Part shown: in pieces, positions 33,788-45,013 of the stretch
Layout: each line of letters opens with the position of its first letter
How positions within the stretch are numbered: the stretch's first letter is position 1
Origin: Stomoxys calcitrans
Taxonomy: Eukaryota; Arthropoda; Insecta; Diptera; Muscidae
Direction: 5' to 3'
Length of the DNA: 64,000 bases
NCBI RefSeq assembly: GCF_963082655.1
Contig: NC_081555.1
Coordinates: forward strand, 33,138,057 to 33,202,056
Translations under genes and position numbers: made by a program
The notes under the pieces: generated by a model
The model's input: only the letters and a program-made list of their open reading frames with translations
What the model was told of the DNA's origin: nothing
Database searches by the model: none

Positions 33788-35316
33788 ACGATTTCGATAT
33801 CTGACAAGATCAAATGCTTAGGTGTGATCTTGGACAGGAAGCTGAATTGGATGTGCCACATTCAGGAGCGTATTCAGAAGGCCCTCAGATGTTGGGCACT
33901 ATGTTGGCAGGCCACAAGTTTGAAATAGGGCCTGATCCGCTGATAGTCCACTGGCCTTACAAGAGCGTGATTAGACCAATACTTACTTACGCCTCAGTAG
34001 TTTGGTGGACTGCTATGAGGAGAAAGTGCAACATAAGGACATTACAACAGGTTCAGAGAACACGTTGTCTTGGCATAGGCGGAACGATGAGAGCCACGCC
34101 CAGTAGGGAACTGGAGACTATTCTTGAAATCCGACCCATTGACATACAGACTAAGTGTGAGGCAGCCACTGCGGTTATGAGACTTAAGGCGATAGAGAAT
34201 GGATTGAGGATGGGAGCAGCTCATACCATCGCGGTATAATCGAGGCGACGATAGGAAAGAAAAAGGTGAGGAAGAAAGAGATGAGGTTTCCGATTGGATA
34301 CGACACTTGAGGTCGAGTACGGGGCACTGCTGCCAGCGGCACAGTGTTTGATTGACGGTACCCTAATATTGCCACACAGAAGATCATATTACACGGATGG
34401 ATCAAAGCTACAGGATAGAGTGTGCCTGAGGGTCTACATTGAGAACCCAGGGTCTGAGATTTGTTTTAGACTACCTGACCATAATGCGGTCCTGCAGGCA
34501 GAGATCCGGGCGATCACGGAATGCGTGATATGGTGTGTTGCGAACCAAGGACGCCGAGTGTGAACATCTTTTCGGACAGCAAAACTGCCATAAGGGCAAT
34601 AACAACCAGGACGGTGAGGTCACGAACAGTCTTGCAGTATAAGAAGGAGATTAACGCCTACTCCGAGGATGGCAAAATCCGCATCGTTTCGGTGCCGGGC
34701 CATAACGCAGTAAGGGGGAATGAAAGGGCAGACGAATTGGCGGTGAAGGCCAGAGGACTTCCGTCAATAAACTTGGTTAACCCGAAGCCTTTCGGGTCGA
34801 AGCAGTCCAAGTTAAGAGCGTGGGCGGCGAATGCGCATGCATCTCTGTGGATCAGCGAAACGGTCGGTAGTCGGTCGGCGAAAATCCTATGGGGGGATAC
34901 AGATCGTGAGAAGACGAGGCTATTACTGAAAGGAAGCAAGAAGGAGGTCGGCATAGCTATTGGTATCATGACGGGACACATAGGACTTCGAACTCACTTA
35001 TATAAAATCGGTGCGGCAAGTAATAGCATGTGAAGTTGGAGCATTTCCTTTGTCATTGCCCGGCTTTCACGTCCAACATATACCTGCACTTAGATGGAGA
35101 CACAATATCAGACATGAACCAAATGAGGGGAGTGGTGTTGAAAACAATTGGATTTTGTAAGTAGCACGACATTCCCACTTTAAAATTTTATTTTTTAGGG
35201 GTTACTTTATAGTTTTTTAAAGCGCACACCAAGCCGATTACTGGCATAGGTGTTGCCCATAGTGGCATGGGGCGGATCAATATATGCACCCTCTTTTCAA
35301 CCTACCCTTACCTATA
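33788..35316 (+). mobile_element. LINE-L copy, RT C-terminus to 3' end, opposite orientation
   Basis: It begins at ATTTCGATATCTGACAAGAT, homologous to the minus copy near 33200, and reads SVIRPILTYASVVWW, RATPSRELETILEIRPIDIQ, the RNase H domain, the zinc motif remnant and a 3' UTR (ATTACTGGCATAGGTGTTGC) ending CCTACCCTTACC at about 35310. It abuts the minus-strand copy head to head at about 33787. Confidence 0.85.
34294..35033 (+). pseudogene. RNase H domain of LINE-L
   Basis: Motifs in order are YYTDGSKLQDR (first catalytic Asp), LQAEIRAITECV (Glu), IFSDSKTAIRAITTRT (Asp) and VPGHNAVRGNERADELAVKA (His and last Asp). All four acidic residues of the RNase H fold are present. A frameshift near 34560 joins two open parts (34294-34563 and 34521-35033). 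The domain would degrade the RNA strand during element copying. The following KTRLLLKGSKKEVGIAIGIM, TGHIGLR leads to the CCHC motif, lost here after NSM. Confidence 0.85.
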
Positions 35317-36200
35317 TATCGCAGAGCCTCTGCAAGTGCATTTATTGACCAATCTTCCCAAAACTTTGCACAACGCTTTCCTCGACGACTTCAACAATGT
35401 CTATAAAGTTTGCTCGACATCGGTTCATGTTTAGCCATAGGTCTCATGTTTAGCCATAGGTGGCTGATGAATATTGCTACAATGATGAATATTGCTACAT
35501 TTTTTTTTCGGTGTATGGAATACATTTTTCTTTTATTCATGTTAAATTAAATTATTAAATTAATTATTAAATTATTATTAATTAAATTAATTAATTAATT
35601 AATTAAATTAATTATTAAATTATTATTATTAAATAGAAAAAAAGTTATTACATTTTTTTTTGGTAGCGGCTTTCATCAGCCACCCTGTATATTCTCGTCC
35701 GATTTGCAGTAATATTGCAATCAAATGGTCATTTGTTAATCGATTCTCTCGGAGTATGGCAGGAAGGATTTTTTCTTGCTTCTCGACATTATAGATGAAT
35801 TTCATAGAAATCGGTTCAGATTTAGATACAGCTGTCATATATGTATATCGCCCGATTTTCACTTCTGGAGTCACTGCAAGCGAATTTTTTGACCAACGCT
35901 TTTCACGACGAGTACCACATTATTTTTTGACAAACGCTTTTCACGACGAGTACCACATTATCAAAATTTGGGTAATTTGCAATAATGTTGTCATTTGTGA
36001 ACCGTAGTTATGACAGTTTGAACATATTTGCTCGAAATGTGATACGGATTGTGTAATAACCCATCTGAAACAATCCCGCGTGGTCCATCGAACCAAAATT
36101 GGTTCGGAATAAGACATAGCTCCCACTTTGTACCTATAGGATAGGTGTAGGGTATTATAAAGATGGCACCGCCCCACTTTTGTCTTTCCTTACTGGTTTT
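35317..36200 (+). mobile_element. Class C element, left end missing, with mariner MITE inserted
   Basis: Class C units (CTCTGCAAGTGCATTTATTG, TCGTCCGATTTGCAGTAATA) run to a right end with ATAGGTGTAGGGTATTATAA and a worn hairpin (AAAGATGG / CCCCACTTT) at about 36158-36180. The MITE lies at 35459-35687. Immediately after, at 36201-36250, is a scrap of a class D right end (TTGGTGGTGGGTTCCCAAGA). Confidence 0.83.
35459..35687 (+). mobile_element. MITE derived from the DD41D mariner
   Basis: The right terminus GGTAGCGGCTTTCATCAGCC, ACCCTG followed by TA is intact. The left terminus has lost its first bases (GGTGGCTGATGAATATTGCT) and repeats TGATGAATATTGCTAC once. Between them are the subterminal TCGGTGTATGGAATACAT, TTCTTTTATTCATG and an AT-only filler of TTAATTAA type, as in the copy at 26148. 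It has no coding capacity. Confidence 0.9.
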
Positions 36201-36250
36201 TAGCAGAATTCTTGGTGGTGGGTTCCCAAGATTCGGCCCTGTTTTCAACC

Positions 36251-36879
36251 CCATTCCAAATCTGAATATCATTTCTAAATTCTCTACTACTCACTTTTTG
36301 ATAGCGACCCTCGCATGCCATAGCACATATTTGTTTAAGTGTAAACGATGTAAAATGAATTTATTTCCATGATATTCCTAAACTCGAACTTGCAAAACAA
36401 ACATAAACCATACAAATTCATAGCAAACTCTGCAGTGTTTTTGTCTTAGATATTGGAATTTGCCAGAATTTGCATGTGTTCTTATGGCATATCTATGTGC
36501 TGTCGGGACAATTTATATGAGCCAACATTGTTGCTACATCTATTCAACACAACATCGTATGGGTCCAATGGTTGGTGTTGTGTGCATGGACATCATTAAT
36601 GTCAAGACATGTTAAGATTATTATGTTATTGCTCCGCGTGTGTAAAGCAACCAATTAAACGGTTAGTCCAGAATATGAAACTTGACAGGAGTCAAATAAA
36701 TTGGAAAGGGGGATTAGTATCAGAAATTTGGAGTAACGCTATTAGTAAACAAAGACATAAAGAGGTTACCAATTTGTATAGCCACCTTCATGAGATGGGT
36801 GTTAACGTATAATCATTTTGTTGGCAATATATGGAAAAATCAGTTTTGAACTTTTCGAAATCTTGACACATATTTTGAT
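36251..36879. other. Unassigned DNA
   Basis: No repeat ends. A 67-codon frame at 36609-36812 (ending SHLHEMGVNV) with an acceptor-like TTAGTCCAG at about 36663 could be an exon, but nothing in it is recognisable. Confidence 0.35.
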
Positions 36880-38034
36880 TTTTATACCCACCACAGTAGG
36901 ATAGGGGTATACTAAATACGTCATTCCGTTTGAAACACCTCGAAATATTCATCTGAGACCCAATAAAGTATTTATATTTTCTTGAACGTCATAGAACGTC
37001 GGTCGGTCTGTCCGTCCGTCTATCCGTCCATCTGTCGAAAGCAAGCTAGCTTTCGAGCTAGACGCTTGAAATTTTGCACAAATACTTCTCATCAGTGTAG
37101 GTCGTTTGAGATTGTAAATGCGCTATATCGATCTATGTCTATATCACAGATGCCATATAAACCAATCCTGGATCTTGACTTCCTGAGCCACTAGATGGCG
37201 TAATTCTTATCCGATTTCGCTGAAAATTTGCAAGAGGTGTCTTATTATGACTTTTAATAACTATGGTATGGTTCAAATCCGTGTATACATGATATTGCTG
37301 CTATATAAACCGATCTTGGATTTTGACTTCTTGAGCCACTAGAGTGCGCCTAAAACAACTCACTGTCCCAAATTGCGGCGACATCGGACAATAAATGCGC
37401 CATTTATGGCCCAAAAACTTAAAACCGAGAGATCGGACTATATGGCAGCTATATCTAAATCTGGACCGATCTGGGCCAAATTGACAAAGAATGTCGAGGG
37501 GCCCAACACTCACTCACTGTCTCAAATTTCAACAAAATCGGATAATAAATGTGGCTCTCATGGGCCTAAGACCCTAAATCGGAGGAACGGTCTACATGGC
37601 AGCTATATCCAAATCTGGACCGATCTGAGCCAAACTGACGATGGATGTCAAAGGGCTAAACGCAACTCTCTTTCCGAAATTTCAGCAAAATCGGATAATA
37701 AATATGGCTTTTATGGGCCTAAGACCCTAAATCGGAGGATCAGTCTATATGACAGCGATATCCAAATCTGGTCCGATCTGGGCCAAATTGACGAGGGATG
37801 TCGAAGGGCTTAACGCAACGTCCTGTCCAAAATTTCAGCAAAATCGCATAATAAATGTGGCTTTTAAGGGCCTAAGACCCTAAATCGGAGGATCGGTCTA
37901 TATGACAGCTATATCCAAATCTGGACCGATCTGGGCCAAATTGACGAGGGTTGTCGAAGGGCTTAACGCAACGCCCTGTCCCAAATTTCACCAAAATTGG
38001 ATAATAAATGTGGCTGTTATGGACCTAAGGGTAC
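36880..38034 (+). mobile_element. Chimeric element: class B left part joined to inverted class A units
   Basis: The left end TTTATACCCACCACAGTAGG, the core with GTCCGTCCGTC (about 37009) and two class B units run to about 37336. There the sequence switches to class A units in the reverse sense (CAACTCACTGTCCCAAATT onwards), four to five copies to 38034. The switch falls inside a unit, at GAGTGCGCC, the stretch most alike between classes. Confidence 0.8.
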
Positions 38035-40322
38035 CTAGGGGGGCTGCCCCACCCTAAAACTTTCCAAACATATATTTAGACCAATCGCGACAATATGGGA
38101 CTCAAATGAAAGGTATTTACGAGTAGAATATGTATCTGATATCCAATTGTCGGACCAAGTGCTAGGGGGACCACCCCAAGACCCAAAACACCCCCAAATC
38201 TGACATATTTACCGACCATGGCAATATGGGACTCAAATGAAAGGCATTTGGGAGTAGAATACGAATCTGATATCCAAATGTGGGACCACGTTTCTGGGGT
38301 CCACCCCTCCCCTAAAACACCCCCCCCCCCCCCAAATAGGACTTATTTACTGACCATGGGAATATGGGGCTTGAATAAAAGGTATTTGAGTGTAGCATTA
38401 GAATCTGATATCCAAATATGAGACCAAGTGTTTGGGGGGCCACCTCTCCCCAAAAAAATCCCCCAAAGGGGACACATTTACGACCATAGCCACGTGGGGC
38501 TCAAATGAAAGGTCTTTGGGAGTAAAGCACAAATCTGATATCAATATTCGGGAAAAGTGCCTATGGGGCCACCCCGCCCCCACAACACCACCCAACCCCC
38601 AAAACACCCCTAAATCGGACATATTTACCGACCATGGCAATATGAGACTCAAATGAAAGGTATTTGCGAGTAGAATACGAATCTGATATCCAAATGTGGG
38701 ACCACGTTTCTGGGGGTCCACCCCTTTCCCAAAACACCCCCCAAACAAGACTTATTTATGGACCATGACAATATGGGGCTTAAATAAAAGGTATTTGAGT
38801 GTAGAATTCGAATCTGATATCCATATATCGGACCAAGTGTTTGGGGGGCCGTCTCTCACCAAAAACATCCCCCAAAGGGGACAAATTTACGACCACAGCA
38901 ATATGGGGCTCAAATGAGAGGTCATTGGGAGTAAAGCACGAATCTGATATCAATAATTGGGAAAAGTGTCTATGGGGCCACTCCACCCCCACAACACTAC
39001 CCAAATAGGAAGTATTTGCTGACTATTGCAATATGAGACTCAAATAAAAGGGTTTTTAGAGTATAACACGAATCCGGTATATATTTTCAAGGCCAACTCA
39101 CTGAGTGGCCGCCCATCCCCCAAAACACTCCCCAAGCCGTTCACGTTTGCCTACTATGGAAATATGGGGTTCAAATCAAAGGTATTTGGGAGTAGACCAC
39201 GTGTCTGATATCAACATAAGGGATCAACTGTCAAGGGGACGTCCCACCACCATTACAAACCCCCAATAGGACGTATTTGCTCACCAAGACAATTTGGGTC
39301 TTATAGAGAGTGGAACTAAATATTCATAGTTTTTAGGGCCAATACCCCAAACCGGACATATTTGCAGACTTTTGCAATAAGGAGTTTAAATGAGATTACA
39401 AAACGACTTTGATATTCAATTTTGAGGCCAATGGCAATATGGGGTTCAAATAAATGGTATCAAGATGTATGAGAATAGAGCACGATGCTGATATATTTTC
39501 CGGGCTTAGTAATTGGGGGATCACCCCAATACCCATAACACCCATAAATCGGGCATATTTACCGACCATATCAATGTGGAGCCTAAATGAAAGGTATTGG
39601 GGAGTAGAGCAAGAATTGATACCCTCTTTCGGGACCAATTTTCTGGGGGTCTACCCCTTTCCCAAAATACCCCACAAACAGCAAATTTTTTTGGTGACCA
39701 TCGCAATATGGGGCTCAAATAAAGGTATTTCGGAGTAGAATACGAATTTGATATTCAAATGTAGGACCATGTATTTAGGGCATCACCCCTTTCCCAAAAC
39801 ACCCCCCTAAGGGTAAAAAATGTTCAACCATGCCAATATGTGGCTCAAATGAAAGGTATTTGAGATTAGAAAACAAATTTGATTACCAATCTCGGGGCCA
39901 TGTGTTTGGGGGACGCCTCATCCTGTAAACTTCTCTTAAGCCAATGGCAATATGGGGTTTAAATCAATGGTATTTGAGTGAAGAGCACGATGCTGATATT
40001 TTTTCAGGGCCAAGTATCTGCGGGGCCACCTCTCCCCCGAAAACACCACTAAATCAGACATCATGAGAATATCGGTCTGAAATGAAGTATTTTAAGAATG
40101 GAGTACACCTTAGGTCCAAACATAAATTCGTAGTCCAATAAAGACCATATGGGATTCAGATAAAGACACTTATTTTGTTAAACAGTTTGTCATGCGATAT
40201 ACTATTTTCGTAGCATGGTATTTCACTATAAGATCTTTAATTGTCGAATATAAATATTCCAAGGAAACTTTTGTCCCATATAAAGTAAAAGGGGCGCAGC
40301 GGAGCAGGCCCGGTTCAGATAG
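38035..40322 (+). repeat. Element built of ~130-bp tandem units, different family
   Basis: The block CAATATGGG.CTCAAATGAAAGGTATTTG recurs at about 38091, 38222, 38360, 38491, 38638, 38769, 38899, 39029, 39160, 39290, 39572, 39704, 39834 and 39948, mostly 130-138 bp apart, with shorter steps near 39375 and 39435. Each unit also has a C-rich GGGGCCACCCC.CCCAAAACACCCC block. The right boundary is GGGGCGCAGCGGAGCAGGCC, CGGTTCAGATAGT at about 40290-40322. The unit is unrelated to the 153-bp units. It may belong to another satellite-bearing transposon. Confidence 0.85.
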
Positions 40323-40460
40323 TAAAGTATACATATTCTTGATCAGCGTAAAAATCTAAGATGGTCTAGCCTTGTCCGTCCTTATGTCCGGCTGTCTGTT
40401 GAATTCACGCTACAGTCTTTAAAAATAGAGATATTGGGCTGAAATTTTGCCCAGAGTCTT
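40323..40460 (+). mobile_element. Class A element fragment (core), cut by a class B insertion
   Basis: TATACATATTCTTGATCAGC, then CTAGCCTTGTCCGTCC and TTCACGCTACAGTC, AAAAATAGAGATAT form the class A core and post-core. It stops in a T run at 40457, where the next element's left end begins. The class A body does not resume on the far side. Confidence 0.8.
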
Positions 40461-41659
40461 TTTTTATACCCTCCACCATAAGATGGGGGGTATACTAATT
40501 TCGTCATTCTGATTGTAACTACTCGAAATATTCGTCTGAGACCCCATAAAGTATATATATTCATGATCGTCACGAAATTTTATGTCGATCTAGCCATGTC
40601 CGTCCGTCTGTCCGTCCGTCTTTCCGTCCGTCCGTCCGTCCGTCTGTCCGTCGAAAGCACGCTAACCTCCGAAGGAGTAAAGCTAACTGCTTGAAATTTT
40701 GCACAAATACTTATTATTATTGTAGGTCGGTTGGTATTGTAAATGGGCCATATCGGTCCATGTTTTGATATAGCTGCCATATAAACCGATCTTGGGTCTT
40801 GACTTCTTGAGCATCTAGAGTGCGCAATTCTTATCCGATTGGAATGAAATATTGCACGACGTGTTTTGTTATGATATCCAATAACTGTGCCAAGTATGGT
40901 TCAAATCGGTCCATAACCTGATATAGCTGCCATATAAACCGATCTTGGGTCTTGACTTCTTGAGCCACTAGAGTGCTCAATTCTTATCCGATTGGAATGA
41001 AATATTGCATGACGTGTTTTGTTATGATATCCAATAACTGTGCCAAGTATGGTTCAAATCGGTTCATAACCTGATATAGCTGCCATATAAACCGATCTGG
41101 GTCTTGACTTCTTGAGCCTCTAGAGGGCGCAATTCTTATTCGATTTGAATGAATTTTTGGACGAAGTATTTTGTTATGATATCCAACAACTGTGCACAAG
41201 TATGGTCCAATTCGGTTCATATCCTGATATAGCTGCCATATAAATCGATCTGGGATCTTGACTTCTTCTCTAGAGGTCGCAATTACTATCCGATTTGCCT
41301 GAAATTTTGTACGACGGATCCTCTCATGACCATCAAGATACTTGTTTATTATGATCTGAATCGGTCAATAGCCCCATACAGCTCGCATATAAATTGATCT
41401 CTCTATTTTACTTCTTGAGCCCTCAAAGGGCGCAATTCTTATTCGAATTGGCAGACATTTTACACAGGTCTACAACAAGGTCTACAATTGTGGTCCAAAC
41501 CGGATCGTATCTTGATATGGCTCTAATAGCAGAGCAAATTTTTTCTTATATCCTTTTTTGCCCAAGAAGAGATGCCGGGAAAAGAACTCGACAAATGCGA
41601 TCCATGGTGGAGGGTATATAAGATTCGGCCCGGCCGAACTTAGCATTCTTATACCTGTT
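40461..41659 (+). mobile_element. Class B mini-me/HINE-like element, complete
   Basis: The left end TTATACCCTCCACCATAAGA is followed by the core with a 60-bp GTCY tract (about 40597-40652), six units, and the right block TGGAGGGTATATAAGATTCG with the hairpin TTCGGCC / GGCCGAA and a T-rich end (ATACCTGTTTTTTTT). It sits in the T run of the class A core fragment. Confidence 0.9.
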
Positions 41660-43589
41660 TTTTTTAGTTTTTCTGGCGTTTCTAAGGATGGATTGGCTGG
41701 ATACAAACGGGCCATCTTAACTAGAGCTGCACAATTGTATGAGGAGGTACAGTAATTGTAAGTTAATCATAAAATGTAATAATTTGTGGGTTATACAACA
41801 TTGACGTTTTATGCTTGGTTTTCTGAAGTTTTCTGAACATATTCCAGTTTTCCAGTCATTTTCTAACTCAATTCCCTTGCATACTTGACGAAATGCCAAA
41901 TGCCATTAATTTCGAAAAACTAGATCATCTACTTAACCCCACCAAAATATTTTGAATGTCATAGTGTCATTAATGTTCACATTCCATATTTGGACAACAC
42001 ATTACATATTTTCGGTTCAGTCATTATTAATTTGCTTAAAAACGCAAACGAAACGAAAAGGAGATTGAAAAAACCACGATTTTTTTTAAACAAAATACGT
42101 ATGCTTTCAGATTGCTGTTGATTTATCTAAATCAACACTTGTTTGTTTGTTCAGCCCACATATCTTTCGCGGAATCATTACTTCTCACGCACTTGCCAGC
42201 GACATGCCAGGTGAACGAACATAACATCATATAGAAATTGTGGCACAAAAATTGTTCACGCACTTGTATGTGCGTACGAGTACGAGTGCGAGTGCGAGTA
42301 TCCCCGGTATGATCCAGTTGTTCTTGGCATGTCTGACTCAGAGACGACATTGGACCAGTTATGGGGGGGATGGCAGCGAGACAAGATTTTTGGCAATGTG
42401 ACAGGGGTATAAATTTAGCTTACACAAAAAAATATTACAATCATTTGGTGGCGAAGGTGTTGCTTTTGGCCAATGGCCAGCAATGTGGCCAGCCTAGGTA
42501 CATGGTGGTCACCTAGCCTCCTTTTTCTCCTCCTCCTCCCCCTCCTCCTTCCCTCAGTACAGGTGATTTAATTAGTAAACTTTTTTTGTTGGCTTCTATA
42601 GTGGCAGTCCACTATAATTTACTTGGGCGCCGCAACCACGAGTTTGGCCGCTGGCCTGGTCCTCTTGCAACCATGTTGCAGTGTTTACAAGTCACTCTCA
42701 TTGTCAAGAACATTGACTGAATGCGTTTTTTTTTGGCAGTGCGTTGCTATTAATAATGATTTGTTTTATTTTTATAAAATCTATAACCGCCGCGACTTGT
42801 CGCTAATCTTGTTCAGAGCGCGTGTGTCGCTGGAGAATTCCGCAAAGTTTGATTTATGCTTCAACAAGGTGTAGGTTGTCCAAATGAAGTTGTCAGGTGT
42901 TAATGAATTTTCGCTTTATTCTCAAGCAGAGCAAGAGATGCTGTTCCAGTTCTTTGAGAACGAGTCGTTGAGCCAAATGCCAAGTGCATACGAATATGGA
43001 ATTAATGACAGCCAACTCATGATAATATCGTATATTTGTGACTTTTAATATTCGGAGATAATTTCACATAGTCCATTAGCCATTAATCATAATGGCGACT
43101 ATCATAAGTCTGTTAACGACAAGTGTCAGGTTAAGTCTGAGTAATGGCCAGATGTAATTGGCTGGCATAGTTAGAGATGAAATGAAAAGCATTGATATTC
43201 GATAAAAATGGACAAAATTAGAAGTTTTGGTTTATTAATAAAATTGGAGATGAAGGTGTTAAATGCAGTAGAAAAGGATATCTGAGAAGAGTATAGGTAT
43301 ACGAGTATAGTGAATCCCTCTTCTTATCAATACACAGAAAAAAAAGCGCAAAAATAGGTTCAATTAAAAATTTAATTGAAAATAAAATCGTTTTCCATTC
43401 CATACCCTACAATATAAAGCAAGCAATACAGCAATACCATGGCAGCCGGTTCCACGTGCTGGATTAACCCTATGGGGTCCTTCATCGGCCAAGGGGTGCT
43501 GCCTCAGTGCACAACACACTGCTCCGACAACAACAATAAATCTGTAGGGCATCCCTCATAGATAACCGAAGTTTTCGAAGAGACTCTGC
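41660..43589. other. Mostly unassigned DNA
   Basis: It contains a polypyrimidine stretch (CTCCTCCTCCTCCCCCTCCT at about 42530), a short GAGTGCGAGTGCGAGTA repeat (about 42284) and AT-rich stretches. At 43437-43545 a segment (GGATTAACCCTATGGGGTCC, then AACACACTGCTCCGACAACA, ACAATAAA) ends in a CAACAA tract like the 3' end of the jockey-like LINE near 51905, so it may be a LINE 3' scrap. No coding exon is supported. Confidence 0.4.
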
Positions 43590-44004
43590 GCGGCAGCAGA
43601 GGTGAGGTGAAATTTTGCACTGGTTCTATACAGGTTGCTATACGCAGGTTCAATTTTTGAATGGGCAAAATCTATATTTGGATATACCTCCCATATGGAC
43701 CGATTTGCCGATTTAGGGTTTGAAGTCCATAAAAGCTCCATTTATTGTTCGATTCCGCTTAAATTTAAAACACTGAGTTGTTTTAAGCCCGTAGCAAGCG
43801 CATTTATTAGCCGATTACGCTAAAACTTGAAACAGTGAGATTTTTGAAGTCTTTTATCATCACACCCAAATATAGTTCAGATCCTATTATATTTTGATAT
43901 AGCTACCATATAGACCGACTTGTTGATTAAGGGTCTTCAGCCCATAAAAGCTGCATTTATTTCCCGATATCGCTGAAATTTAAAACATTGAGTTGTTCTA
44001 CGTA
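43590..44004 (+). mobile_element. Old class A element fragment
   Basis: Two to three diverged units are present (TTTGGATATACCTCCCATAT, ACCGATTTGCCGATTTAGGG, GATATCGCTGAAATTTAAAA). Both ends are missing. It adjoins the second RTE-like LINE. Confidence 0.7.
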
Positions 44005-44209
44005 ATTGGGTACGGATTTCACGGAAGCCTCCTGCAAGAAACTCATGGTACGACAAAGAGTGTCGAGATGCTACTGAAGCCAAGAATGCGACATATAGAG
44101 CAACCCTGCAATCAGTAGCAACGCGCCAGATGAAGGAGAGGTATCGGGAGAAAAGGAGAGAGGAGAAACGTCTATACCGCAGAAAAAAAAGAAACCGAAA
44201 AACTTCAGT

Positions 44210-44551
44210 ATGAGCGAACTCCGGAATTACTACCAAAGAATTAAACATCAAACCGACAGGTTTGATGCAGGCACTTCCTCCTGCAGGGACAAAGAAGGAA
44301 ATCTGGTAACTGACGCAGATAATATGCTGAGGATATGGAAAGAACATCTTACCCAACAGCTAGTGTCCGACGTTGGCGGCGAAGAGGATACCGCAGAACC
44401 AATCAATGATGATGATATAGAATGTTTACCTCCCAGTCAGAATGAGGTGCAAGTAGCAGTGACCCGACTAAAGAACAACAAGGCAGCAGGAGCCGACGGA
44501 CCGGACCGGAGGCTACACGCATGCATCAGCTTTTCTGCGCAATCGGGCTAG
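44210..44551 (+). pseudogene. RT linker and box 1 fragment of the RTE-like LINE
   Basis: The frame NYYQRIKHQTDRFDAGTSSC runs to LPPSQNEVQVAVTRLKNNKA and AGADGP, matching 5170-4860 of the first copy closely. After AGADG a deletion throws the reading out of frame and it ends at SAQSG. Similarity to the first copy shows that one family produced both. Confidence 0.82.
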
Positions 44552-45013
44552 AAGTATACCATGTCCCGTACACAAGAAAGGAGACAAGTCGAAATGTGCC
44601 AACTATAGAGGAATAAGTCTTCTCCCCATCGCATACATGATACACTCAAGCGAACTGTGTGAAAGATTAAAACCTAAAGTCAATGAGATAATTGGGCCCT
44701 ATCAATGTGCTTTTAGACCTGGTTAATCCACCCTGGACCAGATATTCATACTGCGCAAAATCCTGGAAAAGACCCGTGAAGAGCAAATCAACACCTACCT
44801 GCAAAATTAATACACTTGCTGATACGCGTTCCTCACTAAAGATTAGTAAAGAACCTCTCCGAACCGTTTAATACCAAACGAGGTTTCAGACAAGGATCGT
44901 GTGATCTCTTTAATATCCTGCTGGAGAAGATTATACGAAATGCAGATGTGAATAGATATGGCACACTAATCACAAGAGAACACATGCTACTCGTCTATGC
45001 CGACGACATCATA

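Noticed and set aside
31069..35316. LTR retrotransposon or endogenous retrovirus
   Set aside because: No long terminal repeats, protease, integrase or envelope-like motifs were seen here or elsewhere. RT and RNase H order and C-terminal zinc motifs are of non-LTR type.
38218..39738. Short frames with SNERHLGVE-like repeats
   Set aside because: Translations of the 130-bp tandem units, open only because the unit is near a multiple of three and poor in stops.
42132..42350. Frame with Thr-Arg repeats
   Set aside because: It comes from the GAGTGCGAGTGCGAGTA simple repeat.
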